DNA from: Mytilisepta virgata
Lineage: Eukaryota; Mollusca; Bivalvia; Mytilida; Mytilidae
Assembly: GCA_028015205.1 (NCBI GenBank)
Contig: JAPWFG010000025.1
Coordinates: 620,001 to 684,000, forward strand
Length of the DNA stretch: 64,000 nucleotides
Direction of reading: 5' to 3'
Of this stretch, positions 1 to 10,960 are shown in pieces. Each line of letters starts with the position of its first letter. Within the stretch, counting starts at the first letter, position 1. The notes beneath the pieces are model-generated. The model saw only the letters and a program-made list of their open reading frames with translations. It searched no databases and was not told the origin of the DNA. Made by a program: the position numbers and the translations under genes.

Positions 1-2840
1 ATAAGGAGGTCCGAGACATTAATTTTGTAATTCAATTGTTTATTAGATGATGTACAGAAATGTAAACGAATCTGCGTGATACATGTTATTTGTACACTGT
101 CACTTCCTTAAGATATTCATCATTTGAACTAAGCCCTCATCCCCCCTTACAAAAAAACTTTCCGCCATTAAAATCCCACTCTTTAAAGAAGCATAAAGCG
201 AGTACCGTTAATTCTTGTGGAACACTTGAGTTCATCCTGCATTTGGTGGGGTTCTTTCCTGTTGCTCGTTGCTACGTGTACTGTTTAGTATTTTGTGTTA
301 TGTGTTGTTTATCTTTTGACTGTCTTTTTGGTGTTCCAGGTCTGGTCTGTTTGCACAGATTTCCGCTTTTTGACACTTCAATCGGTATTCTATTTTTTTT
401 AATTGAAGCTATGAATTCTGTGTATGATGTAACCTTGTTTCTCCTATTCTGGACGTGTTTATTCGGTGGGATAAAAATACATAATATTTTTAACCACTTC
501 CCGTTGATTAAATTACCGCCGTTTGTTCTACATTTATTGGAACGATAAACTAAAGAAGTCCCGAAATGACGTCTATGTATACAAACTACATAGCAACGAC
601 ATTTTCTTGAAGTTTTTGTCGAAAATCATAGGAGAAACAGATTCTCCTTCAATTTACCCATGAGTTATGGAATATCTCCACCCTCAATAATTAAAGTTTA
701 GATTTTAACACGCTCGCAGAAGCTCGCGTATTGAAAATCGAAAATTTAACTATTGCGGGGGGAAAAATTCCATAACCCACACGTACCTAAAAGAGAATTT
801 ATATTTCCCTCATTCATTTCCTCTAGGAAGACTTGTAACTTTTCACAAGTACCACCAGTGACGTAATGTAGTTTTCCGAACTAGCAATGTTGCCAACGGG
901 AATGGAAAAAATTAAGGAAAAACAATTTCACGCTGTTCCGCGAAAAGTTCTGGTTGGAAGTTAGGGACGCGATTATCTCCCCTGTAAATGTATCGTATGC
1001 CCTTAAATGCCTCCAGTTGTTTAGCATGTTTTATCTTCAACACAATATGTATTTAAAGTTGTCTTCTAATTATTAATTATACAACTGAATAAAAGGTAAC
1101 AAATTCACAATATGTTCCTAGTAATATTGGTGACAATGCGCTGTCCACTGTTATTTTTGGTTAGTAGAAAATCGCAAGATTAAAGTTGACAGAAACAATT
1201 TTGATAATTATTGAAACATGCAAAGTTTTATTTCATTAAACTCAATTAAAAAAAAAAAAAAAAAAAAAACAATGGATAGTGTTTTTAATATTTTTGAGGT
1301 TTAAATCCATCGTTCGAAAACTGTTTTAGGAAGAATTTTGGAATTAAATTATAAATAAGGGACCTGATTTTATACATTGTTGATTACATTATTTGTATTT
1401 CATTTGTACGGAGTCAGTAAGGGGACGAGGAAACTACATAATTGTTTATTACCTTTTTTTATGGAATGGGACAGAAATTAGCCTATAGAGAAGACAAAAA
1501 ACGTGAAAAATCTACTATATTGATCATGGAACTTAGCTGACGGGAAATAGAAATCACTTTAAAACATGTGTAGATTATATTGTTTTAATTTATTTAAGAT
1601 ATATAGTTTGAAAAATAAAACATTGAGTCCAAAATAACTGATTATCTATTAATCAAATTAAAACATGGATTGCATTATCGGTATTTATTACTAACTGGAT
1701 GCAAAGGACAGTTTTTATTCGAATTGATCAAAAAAAAAAAAAACAAAAACAAAAAAAAAAAACACTATGTACCATTTTCCAATGAATAATTGTTACAGAA
1801 TAAAAATACAGTGTACATGTTTTTGTAAGCATGTCTATTTAGTGTAAAAAAATTATCTGATAAATTTGTTATTCCAGAATCAAATAATGTTCACTGTTGT
1901 TCTCAGCTGACACATGTTAAATATCAGTGCTTTTTTTCTGTTATTGAATATGGTGTAATATGTGTACATTTATTTCAGGTGGAATATTATAATATTATAA
2001 TATGTCACAGTTTGCAACAAGTGTTACTTCTGGTAAATGGTCCAAAATACATCCAAACTTTATAAAATTTTGTTTTTAATGATGTATACATGTAAATTGC
2101 TCTTTATGATAAAAATAAAACTGTATGATACCAGTGTTGACGCATTGTATGTACAGGTGCAGGAAACTGGTGTCATATCAGTAGTGCTGGAGGTAAAAAA
2201 TAATAAACTATAAACTTAAATGTTGTACAGCAAATTAGAAGCACAAAGGGTCATGCGTTCTTATCTTATCTTAACTGTCAACTGTACAATGTAGATCAGT
2301 GGTTTTATCCAAAATTAAAATAAAGCTGGAACACTTGGTTCAACATTCCACCGCTCTACCAAATGATTAAAAGTAGAAACAATGCTCGGCTAGTTAAATC
2401 ATGTGGGTTCCGGAATTGACACCCAGTTGGTGCGGTAGATAGTTTTGAGAGACGAATCATGACAAAACGCGCTTTAAAAAGGGCATAATCCGCATGATAT
2501 ATTTGAGGGTTGGGGGAGTATACACTTTTTAAATTAGAATCAATTATTTATTTTCCTGAATCTTAAAATTTTAGATCATTGTTCGAATTTCAATTTTTAT
2601 GGGAAGTATATCGACAAAGCCACATAATTCGATTTGCGCAGCGCGACGTCCTGAATAGGAATAAGCCGCTTAAAATATGTTACACCTTAACTCGATTCTT
2701 TTTCAAATACGTTTAAACTGAAATTTACTTGCTTGGTTTATGTTTGCAATATAGTTCACATATATTCCTATAATTTATTTGATTTCTGTACATGTTTGTA
2801 AAAAATACTTGCTCTGGTGTAAGTGTGAAATATGACTTAC
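1..2840. other. AT-rich non-coding sequence
   Basis: I find no supportable coding exon here. It holds two A-rich tracts (about 1247-1269 and 1730-1761) and one palindromic element at 632-800. If the lectin exon at 2841-3044 belongs to a gene on the minus strand, the gene's later exons should lie here or beyond the left edge. I looked for the C-terminal half of a lectin domain on the minus strand and did not find one. Confidence 0.6.
632..800. repeat. Foldback/MITE-like palindromic element, copy 1
   Basis: The outer arms are imperfect inverted repeats: AGATTCTCCTTCA on the left pairs with AAGAGAATTT on the right, and GAGTTATGGAAT with ATTCCATAACCCAC. The centre carries TTTTAACACGCTCGCAGAAGCTCGCGT. 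A related copy with better preserved ends lies at 30097-30260 and shares both the arms and the central TTTTAACA-GCTCG block. The size, the symmetry and the second locus suggest a small non-autonomous DNA element. No clear target-site duplication is visible. Confidence 0.55.
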
Positions 2841-3044
2841 AGTTATCTCTATAATATATTATGATATTTGTAATGACAAAAGATTGATTAAAAACTATTT
2901 TCCACCAAGCCACTGTTGAATCTCCAGCAGTATGTGAACATCCAGTCGACCAAGTTGTTGAAGCTGGTGGTTGAAGTGCCCTATCTGCAGAATGTTCTTT
3001 GTAAGTTGAGCTTTGGTATGCTTTTCCTTCTGCATTTAAACTCC
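2841..3044 (-). CDS. Internal exon: F-type lectin / F5-8C-like domain (partial)
   Basis: This 204-nt exon encodes the start of a fucolectin or discoidin-like fold: an SLNAEGKAYQSSTY entry, then ERA/DRALQPPASTTWSTGCSH, then WWKIVFNQSFVITNIIIYYRDN. The Gly-Lys-Ala-x-Gln-Ser-Ser start, the Cys-x-His and the Trp-Trp-x-Ile are typical of these extracellular domains, which in bivalves often precede EGF-like repeats in scavenger-receptor or MEGF10-like proteins. Read on the minus strand, the acceptor is TTTTATAG at 3045-3046 and the donor is GTAAGT starting at 2840. The exon is phase 1 at both ends, as is usual for shuffled extracellular modules. A plausible upstream partner is the signal-peptide exon at 13268-13197. 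The rest of the domain was not found. The ATG 22 nt upstream of the acceptor (3066) is not needed and is probably intronic. Confidence 0.6.
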
Positions 3045-4354
3045 CTATAAAATTAACTAGATACATTCATGTGAATTTCCAATATAATCTGTTATTAATT
3101 ATATAAATGTATAATATATTGTCCAAACATTTTAATTTAAGGATCGATACTAAGATGAGTAGATAACAATTTCAGATTTACAATGTACATGTACAAAACA
3201 AATACACCAATGGTGTGAATACATTTCAAATATCAAAACAAACACTACATAAGGCACCTCGTTAGATGTAAAAGAGCACGTCTTATATCAAAATGTAGAG
3301 GAAAAACAGAGTGGCTTATATATTATAATTTTGAGTACTATAAATACATGGTTAACCAGCAGAATAAAATTACATTAAATCCAAAACAGAAACTGATCAA
3401 CATTCGATTTTTTAAGGATTAGGAACTATTCTATGCAGCTGTTGAATTGAGACTAGCAAGATACTGCTATTCTAAATAAAAATAGATAAAAAATTAACCT
3501 GTTTTGTAATCTCCCGATGGTTTTGACAATAATTGTCCGACAACGTTAATACTCTGACAAGCATAGATCCGAAACTAATCAGGGTTATCATATTCTATTT
3601 AAGCGTAGCTTTCTGTCAACCTTTAATCTTGACAACGGCGAATTTTTGTTATAAGCTCTAGAATTCAATAATAACGGAAGTATACCCGAACCGATAAAAT
3701 CCGAAACGTCCAAGAGCAAGTCGTCATCTAAATAGTTGCACGCGTTGCATCAGAATGAGTAAGACGTATTTTCAAATAAACCCGGATAGTACCCGATTAG
3801 TTATTATACAGACATGTTGATGTTAAGTTTGTGTAAATTAATGGTAAATCGAGATGATTGGTGTAAATTTATGCATGGTCAGTTTTTAACTTCATTTCCT
3901 ACCTTATAACATTGAATCAAAGTGTAAAATTTGTCATTGGGTTATTGATATGCAAGAAAGAATTCAACCACGATTTGACTTAAATAAGGGTTAAATAATT
4001 AACATCACAAAACACCCTTTTGAAAACCATAGGAAAAAAATATTTGCACTTGATTAATGTATAGTAATGCCTCAGACTGTTGAATATTTATGGAAATATG
4101 CACATTGATGCCAAAATAAATTTTAATAAATCTAAATTTCATCACTGGATTTTCTATTTCTTCGTCTCGGTAAAGACAAACTGAGTTTGACTCTCACCTT
4201 TTTATCTGTAAATGCTCATTTCCTGGACAACTGATTTTTTTGTTTTTTTGTTTTTTGTTTTTGTTTTTGTTTTTTTTGTTTTGTTTTGTTTTTGTTTTTT
4301 TTTTTTTTGTGATGGTCACTGGTACAAATGTGGTAATATTCCGACCCTTACAAA
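3045..4354. other. AT-rich, presumed intron; T-rich tract at its end
   Basis: No coding signal seen. It lies between the two minus-strand exons and is best read as intron sequence. A low-complexity T/G tract (runs of T broken by single G) occupies about 4236-4308 and explains a spurious Phe/Val-rich reading frame there. Confidence 0.5.
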
Positions 4355-4909
4355 AGTAGTATATTGGGACAGTTCAAGTCGGATTTTAGACGGTGGAGCG
4401 AGGTGGAGCTGGGTATGACGACAAAATAAGTGATGTCACCGGAACCGGTAGTCACGTGAGGGGAACTGAAAATACCTGGAACTGGTTTCGCTTGCGCAAC
4501 CCCATAATAGTGGATTTTCCTGCCATTTTTCCATTATTTATTTACGGAAGTGACGACAGTCACGTGCCTGGACCCGAATGTGTGGTATAGGCTTGTATAG
4601 GTGGAACCAAAAGTGACGTGACCGGAACCTGAAATCTCCGGAAGTAGTGAGTTTTCCTGCCATTTTTCTTTATTTGGCTACGTCAGTCACGTGCTGGGTC
4701 CCGGATATGCCATGCTTGACCGGAATTAAGATTTGATTATCTCCCCTTTTCCTGCACTTTTCATTCTCGGTCGTCTCTGGGTCTGTCATCTGTCTGTATC
4801 GTGTAAGGGAATCACATGGCATCACGGACCAATACTTTTACTGCCATGACGAAGTCAGAGATTATTCGAAGTACAGAGGGGTAATTGGATTATCTCCTCT
4901 TTTTCACGC
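4355..4909 (+). repeat. Left terminal inverted repeat of the foldback element
   Basis: About 555 bp that matches 9509-8927 in reverse complement, with indels. It contains repeated GGAAC(C/T)GG and CACGTG-type words and a GATTATCTCC(C/T)(C/T)TTT word that occurs twice (about 4736 and 4889). GC content is visibly higher than in the surrounding DNA. Confidence 0.75.
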
Positions 4910-5392
4910 TCTTCGCTGTTCATCTCTACTCTTCTCTTGCTCTTCGCTGCTCTTCTCTGCTCTTCTTTTGATTCTTGCTGTTCTTCTCTTGCTCTTCGCT
5001 TTTCCTTTCTTGTTCATAGCTGATCTTCGCTGCTCATCGCTGCTCTTCACTGCTTTTTTCTTGCTCTTTGTTTCTCTTTTCTTGCTCTTCGCTGCTCTTC
5101 TCTTGCTTTGTGCTGCTCATCGCTGCTCTTCTCTTGTTCTTCTCTGTTCATCGCCGCTTTTCTCTTGATCATTGCTGCTTCTCGCTGCTCATCTCTTGCT
5201 CCGCGCTGCTCATCGCTGCTCTTCACTGCTCTTCACTTGCTCATCGCTACTCTTCTGTTGTTCTTCTCTGTTCATCGCTGCTCTTCTCTTGATCATCGCT
5301 GCTTCTCGCTGCTCATCTCTTGCTACGCGCTGCTCATCGCTGCTCTTCACTGCTCTTCTCTTGCTCATCGCTGCTCTACACTGAGAGGCGTT
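4905..5392 (+). repeat. Minisatellite arm, left (GCTCATCGCTGCTCTTCTCT type)
   Basis: Degenerate tandem copies of a ~21-bp unit made of GCTGCTC, ATCGCTG and TTCTCTTGCTC words. All three forward frames stay largely open because the unit lacks stop codons, giving Leu/Ser/Cys-rich artefact translations. The same unit appears in reverse complement at 6255-6634, 6728-7013 and 8338-8776. Confidence 0.85.
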
Positions 5393-6254
5393 TCGATACC
5401 ATTTATACGTGTGTGTTATTTAACAGTCTACAAACAACTGATGAAATTAAGCAAAACCTCTGATTATATTTTATTGCAAAACTTTACATTGGCATCATAG
5501 TAACGAGGATTGCTTTTGTCTATTCATTCAGACCACACAGTTCGCTGCTCGTCATTGCTTTTTGCTGCTCATCACTTCTCAAAACCATACAAAATTTCAA
5601 TTTCATCAACAGGAATACTCACAGAAAATAAACGAACAAGTCGAAGCCGGAATGGAAGAAGAAAGGGCAAGCTTGGAAGCATATAGAGACATGTTTAACT
5701 CATACAGAGACCAAATGCGAAAGCATTACCTCGGACTGATGTCCTGGCATCAATGCATGAATAAAGACCTCGTACATAGATAGATCAAGAAAACTTCTAA
5801 TCGCCTGAGAGAAGAGGAAGACTACGAATCAAAAGAATCATGGGAATATGCCCTAGAAAAACGAAAATATCTGTTTACCGTATATTAACGACTACGACCA
5901 CCACCACCTGAAAACAGTTATGACTTTATGTGACGGAGGAATTGGAACTAACATCAACAAATTATAAAGAAAAACAGAAGAAAGCAACAAAAAAAAAGAA
6001 AAGAAAAATGGAAGGAGGGGTAATGCAGCTTACATATGTTTATACATATATAGCAATCACAAGCCTGGACAAATGCAGAGTGGCCTAAAATACAAGGGAT
6101 GGCTAACGCAGCCTATCTTATGATTGCCAGTAACAAGCCTAGATAAATGCAGAGTGGCCTATCAAATGACCCAGATGTAAGAGTGCTCTAGCACAGATCC
6201 AATCCTTCACTAACGAAAATCGACCACGGCTAGCAGCAGCAACAACAATCGAAA
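5393..6254. other. Unique core of the foldback element
   Basis: Apart from the damaged coding fragment at 5613-5888, this stretch holds a short duplicated motif: CAAGCCTGGACAAATGCAGA near 6062 recurs as CAAGCCTAGATAAATGCAGA near 6134, each followed by GTGGCCTA. No transposase motif was found. Confidence 0.5.
5613..5888 (+). pseudogene. Damaged coiled-coil-like coding fragment inside the foldback element
   Basis: An acceptor-like TTTCATCAACAG ends at 5612 and is followed by an open, charged reading frame starting EYSQKINEQVEAGMEEERA. It continues past a TAG at 5781-5783 in the same frame (KKTSNRLREEEDYESKESW) to TAA at 5888. Without that stop it would encode about 91 residues rich in Glu, Lys, Arg and aromatic residues, a likely helix or coiled coil. 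I do not recognise the family. The composition differs strongly from the flanking minisatellites, which suggests a captured host exon or the remnant of an element-encoded protein. The ATG at 5562 lies in repeat-derived sequence and is unlikely to be a real start. Confidence 0.4.
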
Positions 6255-6634
6255 TGAGCAGTGATGAGCACCACGGAGCAAGAGAAGAGCAGCGAAGACG
6301 AACAGAAGAGCAGCAATGAGCAGCGAAGAGCAAGAAAGGAACAGTGATGAGAAGCCCGGAGGAAGAGAAGAGCAGCGATGAGCAAGAAAAGAGCAGTGTA
6401 GAGCAGCGATGGCAAGAGAAGAGCAGCGAGGAGCAAGAGAAGAGCAGTGATGAGCAGCCAAAAGCAAGATAAGAGCAGTGTACAGCAGCGATAAGCAAGA
6501 GAAGAGCAGCGATCAGCAAGGGAAGAGCAGCGATCAGCATGAGAAGAGCAGGGCTGAGCAGCAAGGCGCAAGAGAAGAGCAGCGAAAAGCAATAGAAGAA
6601 CAGCGATGGGCAATAAAGAGCAGCATAGAGCAAT
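6255..6634 (-). repeat. Minisatellite array, internal block 1
   Basis: Tandem GAGCAAGAGAAGAGCAGCG-type units, the reverse complement of the left arm. It is followed by a short non-repeat segment (about 6640-6722, GGACCACCGTTGCTAAGG to GGTAAGGGGACATAATCC) that is itself repeated beside the right arm at about 8783-8875. Confidence 0.8.
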
Positions 6635-6727
6635 GAAATGGACCACCGTTGCTAAGGCGATTACTAAGGACACCAGTCTATTGACCTAATGGTGACAGCA
6701 TTGGCTTGAGGTAAGGGGACATAATCC

Positions 6728-7013
6728 AAAAGCAGTGATGAGCAAGAGAAGAGCAGTGAAGAGCAGCGATGAGCAAGATAAGAGCAGTAAAGAGCAGCGA
6801 TGAGCAAGAGGAGAGCAGCGATGAACAGCCAAGATCAAGAGAAGAGCAGCGATGAGCAAGAGAACAACAGCAATGAGCAAGAGAACAGCAGTGAAGAGCG
6901 GCAAAGAGCAAGACAAGTGGAGTGAAGAGCAGCGATGAGATAGATAAGAGCAGTGAAGAACAGCGATGAGCAAGAAAAGAGCAATTAAGAGCAGCGAAGA
7001 GCAAGAGATGAGG
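6728..7013 (-). repeat. Minisatellite array, internal block 2
   Basis: The same ~21-bp GAGCAAGAGAAGAGCAGCG family, less regular, with GAGCAATTAAG and GAACAACAG variants. It directly precedes the three-copy 430-bp repeat. Confidence 0.8.
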
Positions 7014-7020
7014 AGTTGGG

Positions 7021-8335
7021 ACAAGACGCGCAATTGTTTTCCTGTTACAGAAGTCATGAAATAATAGGCTGCCATTAAGTCTGTAAGTTTCGTTGAAACA
7101 TGGGAGATGGCTCAAAACAATCGCCACAAACTGGCACATATCCAGTTAAAATTTCGGGATGCGATGTCATTCTAGTTTTTTTAGTCAAAAAACAATAATT
7201 TTGGTCATTTTACTTTATCATTATGTAAAAAAAAATAATTGCGCAAGATATACATTAATATGGACTGTTTTTCACCTCTTTTGCATTCTTCTTTAAAGCA
7301 ATAATTTAAAGTGTTGGACCGTATGCAAATATTTTATAATTTTTGTGTTAAATACATATTTAAGGAATTATACTGACCCTAGTTTCTGCATCAGTTGTTT
7401 ACAGAATGGAGCAGCATCACAAAATATTCCTTTACATACGTTTCAAATCATAGCAAGACGCGCAATTTGTTTCCTGTTACAGAAGTCATGAAATAATAGG
7501 CTGCCACTAAGTCTGTAAGTTTCGTTGAAACATGGGAGATGGCTCAAAACGATCGCCATAAACTGGCACATATCCATTTAAAATTTCGGGATGCGATGTC
7601 ATTCTAGTTTTTTTAGTCAAAAAACAATAATTTTCGTCATTTTACTTTATCATTATGTAAAAAAAAAAATAATTGCGCAAGATATACATTACATATGGAC
7701 TGTTTTTCACCTCTTTTGCATTCTTCTTTAAAGCAATAATTTAAAGTGTTGGACCGTATGCAAATATTTTATAATTTTCGTGTTAAATACATATTTAAGG
7801 AATTATACTGACCCTAGTTTCTGCATCAGTTGTTTACAGAATGGATCAGCATCACAAAATATTCCTTTACATACGTTTCAAATCATGGCAAAACGCGCAA
7901 TTTGTTTCCTGTTATAGAAGTCATGAAATAATAGGCTGCCATTAGGTCTGTAAGTTTCGTTGAAACATGGGAGATGGCTCAAAACGATCGCCATGAACTG
8001 GCACATATCCAGTTAAAATTTCGGGATGTGATGTCAGTCTACTTTTACCGTAATTTGACAAATAACGAGCAATGGTAAAATGTTTCCTTCCGCAAAGTAA
8101 AATGTACCTCTTCCATGCTCTCCATGTAGATTAACAATTTTCTTGGTTTTATTTATTAAATCCTTATTTCTATGGCAAATCCTTCAGGTAAATACACTTT
8201 TAAAACAACACTAGTTATTCAATTACTATGCTTGGTTTTGTTACAGTAGGTCCATATATCATGGTGCAATTATAATGTTTTTCATGCACTTCTTTCGTAT
8301 CCCTCAGTCCAAAGTTCATTGCAGGTATTCAGCAA
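7021..8335. repeat. Three tandem copies of a ~430-bp repeat
   Basis: Copies start near 7021, 7454 and 7889 with (A)CAAGACGCGCAATT(G/T)GTTTCC or its AAAACGCGCAATT variant. Each carries GAAGTCATGAAATAATAGGC and CATGGGAGATGGCTC. The third diverges after GGGATGTGATGTCA and continues as a longer relative (to about 8335) that also occurs at 21303-21750, 25993-26400 and, inverted, at 48262-48705. This is therefore a dispersed family that was tandemly expanded inside the foldback element. Confidence 0.8.
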
Positions 8336-8337
8336 GC

Positions 8338-8776
8338 TAGGAGCAAAAAATGAGCAGCGATGAGCAAGAAAAGAGCAGCGAGGAGGAGCGGTGAGGAAGA
8401 GAAGAGCAGCAAAGGGCAACGATGAGCAAGAAAAGGGCAGCAAAGGGCTGCGATGACCAAGAAAAAAGCAGCGAAGAGCAGCGAAGAGCAGCGATGACAA
8501 AGAGAAAAGTGGCGAAGAGCAGCGATGAGCAGCGGGGAGCTAGTGATGAGCAGCGATGAACAGGATGAGGAGCAGTGGAGCAGCGATTAGCAGCGATAAG
8601 CAAGAGAAGAGTAGCGATGAGAAGCACAGAGCAAGAGAAGAGCAGCGAAGAGCAGCAATGAGTAGCGATGAGCAAGAGAAGAGCCGCGATGAGCAGCACA
8701 GAGCAAGAGAAGAGCAGAGATGAGCAGCACAGAGCAATAGAAGAGTAGCGATGAGCAGTGAAGAGCAACATGGAGC
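8338..8776 (-). repeat. Minisatellite arm, right (GAGCAAGAGAAGAGCAGCG type)
   Basis: This array mirrors the left arm at 4905-5392 in reverse complement and lies just inside the right inverted end, separated from it by about 150 bp. The symmetry makes it part of the inverted arm rather than a random satellite. Confidence 0.8.
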
Positions 8777-8926
8777 AATAAAATGGACCGCCCTTGCTAA
8801 GTCTATGGCTAAGGACACCAGTCCATTGACGTAATGGTGACAGCATTGGCTGGATGTAAGGGGAAATAATCCAATCCTACCTTTGGGCCACCTTGAACGA
8901 ACGGAAAACAACCGGAATGAAAACCG

Positions 8927-9509
8927 CGAGAAAAGGGGAGATAAGTCAATCAACCCTCTGTACTTCGAATACTCTCAGACTTCGACATAACACAGTAAAA
9001 GTATCAGTCCCATTACTTCCGGTTGTGCATTTGCGCAAACCACTTCCGGTTCCGCCTACACATGTGTAGACGAAAAATCCAGGTTCCAGCACGTTACAGA
9101 AGTCACTTCCGTAAACAAATATAAAGAGAAAAGGCGGCTAAAAGCCAGTACTTCCGGTTGTGCATTTGCGCAAAACCTCCGGCTCCGCCTACAAATTTGT
9201 AGACGACAAATCCGGGTTCCAGCACGTTACAAAAGTCACTTCCGTGGACTTCAAGTTCCACCTACACATGCGCATACCACACATCCGGGTCCAGATAGGT
9301 AACTGACGTCAGTTCCGAGAACGAATCCGGAAAATTGGCGAGCACTATTTCGCGCACACCAGTTCGGGTACTTCCGGTTCTTGTAACGTGACTGCCTGTA
9401 CCGGTGACGTCACTTCCTGTGACGTCGTTTCCGGTTCTGGTGACGTCATATCTGGCACTACTTCGCTCCAAATCCTCAGATTCGACTTGAACTGTCCCCA
9501 TATACTACT
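8927..9509 (-). repeat. Right terminal inverted repeat of the foldback element
   Basis: Reverse-complement partner of 4355-4909. It contains two ~136-bp subrepeats (from about 9014 and 9150), each with ACTTCCGGTTGTGCATTTGC, a CCGCCTACA(C/A)A(T)GT block and CCAGCACGTTACA. Three perfect TGACGTCA palindromes lie at 9304-9311, 9405-9412 and 9441-9448. Confidence 0.75.
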
Positions 9510-9514
9510 CACAA

Positions 9515-9690
9515 ATCCTACAGTTATTAATCCGACGGGGCATTTGTACTATAATTTCTAGATAACACATTGATTTTATAGCTCATTGATCCGGCATTTT
9601 TTACTCCGACGGGTCATAAATCAGACGAGTTATTAGTACAGCACCTCATTAGTTCGACAGCTCATCAATCAGATACTCTTAAACATAATT
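9515..9690 (-). repeat. Degenerate ~20-bp repeats (TCATTAATCCGACGG type)
   Basis: Loose tandem words: ATTAATCCGACGGG, CATTGATCCGGCATT, ACTCCGACGGGTCATAAATC, CATTAGTTCGACAGCTCATC. Read backwards they match TAATGAGCTGTCGGATCAAT at about 12717-12736. The two blocks therefore face each other across a 3-kb interval. Confidence 0.5.
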
Positions 9691-10960
9691 GGACTAATGT
9701 CGCTAAATCAAGTTAGTCTTAACCACGTAAAACATGAATGTTGACTGGGAAATGTCTTGATACATTTAGTAAAGAAGAAAATATTTTAAAAATGTTCATT
9801 TAATACACGTGAATAACAATAACATTGGCTTTATAAATGAGTATGTTGAACCTATATTTCTTTGTTTGCATGATTTTTAAAAGGGAAATAGGAAACACTG
9901 GGTATCCCAAGAAACTGGAATACTTAATTTCTTATATTAATTAAAAAGAATGAAAATTGGTTAAGTATTATATAAGATATAGGCAGGTGCGTGTACGTGT
10001 TACTTGCAACTGAACAACGTTCCTATTCACTGAGGCCTACATCATGTAGGAATGAAAAGAATTTTCCTCCACTTAGCTGAATTTCTGCTTTACTCTTATT
10101 CGTATTTGTTATAATTTCCTGTTTATCTCAGAACAGGAAATAACACTTTTAAATATTCAGTGCATTGGTAAAAAGTATTGCAAGTTTTTTTTATCAATAG
10201 AAACCAATAATAAATAGTATTTATGACCTTTTGCTACTCAACCTAGCTGTGGTGTACTTGTTTTTTCATTATACAATCTTTTAGAAAAGTCCAATTTATT
10301 GCGATGTTATAACTGATATGCCTCTGTTTTTTTCAAAACTGAAATCTGTCCAAATGATATAAAAATAATGCACTGTCAATGATTAAAGTCATGCCATCTA
10401 TGTGGTACTAGTATTGAGGTTATGAAGCGACCACTTTATTTTTCATTGTAATAACAGTAGTTATCAGGGTCAAACTAGACTACTGACTCAGCACTTCCTG
10501 TAATGGATATATATTTTTTCATTTGATTTTTCTAACTGTTAACCCTGTTTTAATTAGTTTTATCAGGTTTTTGTCTAAATATAATATGTTTTATCCTGTC
10601 AATTAACCTGAAAACTACGTTAGCAGATTTTAACCTTTCTTTGAATTTTCAATGAGTTAGCTGGTGTATGTTCTTATGTAACTGAGCTTACTGAAGGTCA
10701 CAACAGGTATATAATATGAGTAAAAATTTGAACTTAATAATGATTAGTTCAGTGTATATGTGTAACCCTTTCAATAAATGAGTTAGTTTAACGTGTTGCA
10801 TAACGACTTGGTTTTTAAATGACTACCGGTGTGTAGATTTTAGACATTGTTTGTGTAGGCTTTGGTTGTTTTATTTTGTGTTTTTATTTTTTAACATTCC
10901 GTTAATCGCTTAAACATTTTAGGTAAAGGAAACCGATTGTAATTTTAAAATGTGTGACGA
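9691..10960. other. AT-rich non-coding sequence
   Basis: I see nothing supportable here: no long frame, no obvious inverted ends, no tandem array. It is inside the presumed long intron of the minus-strand lectin gene. Confidence 0.5.

Larger units (their letters stand above)
4355..9509. mobile_element. Foldback-like transposon with long inverted ends and minisatellite arms
   Basis: The two ends match as reverse complements. The left end reads AGTAGTATATTGGGACAGTT, and the right end read backwards is AGTAGTATATGGGGACAGTT. The match continues with indels for over 500 bp into both sides, including GTATTCGAAGTACAGAGG near the inner edge. Inside each inverted end lies an array of a ~21-bp unit (GCTCATCGCTGCTCTTCTCT on the left), again in opposite orientation on the right. 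The centre holds more arrays, a three-copy 430-bp repeat and a damaged coding fragment. No transposase is recognisable, so it appears non-autonomous. The architecture recalls Foldback or Galileo elements, where tandem repeats build the inverted arms, but the end sequence is not one I recognise. The flanks (TTACAAA on the left, CACAAAT on the right) give no clean target duplication. Confidence 0.75.

Noticed and set aside
90..548. 152-codon frame with hydrophobic stretches
   Set aside because: No conserved motif, poor start context, and it overlaps sequence related to the repeat near 29.9-30.1 kb.
1980..2192. Two possible micro-exons on the plus strand (after TTTATTTCAG and after GTATGTACAG, each followed by GTAAA)
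   Set aside because: Both are in frame (54 and 36 nt) but too short and without recognisable content; AT-rich DNA yields such signals by chance.
4212..4418. 68-codon frame with a Phe/Val-rich start
   Set aside because: Produced by a T-rich low-complexity tract running into the inverted repeat.
4968..5500. Several overlapping Leu/Ser/Cys-rich frames, hydrophobic enough to look like membrane proteins
   Set aside because: They are translations of the 21-bp minisatellite, which lacks stops in most frames; the mirror-image arrays at 6139-7139 and 8282-8953 give the same artefact.
9262..9501. 79-codon minus-strand frame with repeated Asp-Val-Thr-Gly-Thr-Gly
   Set aside because: It translates the TGACGTCA/CCGGTTC-rich inverted end; the periodicity comes from DNA repeats.
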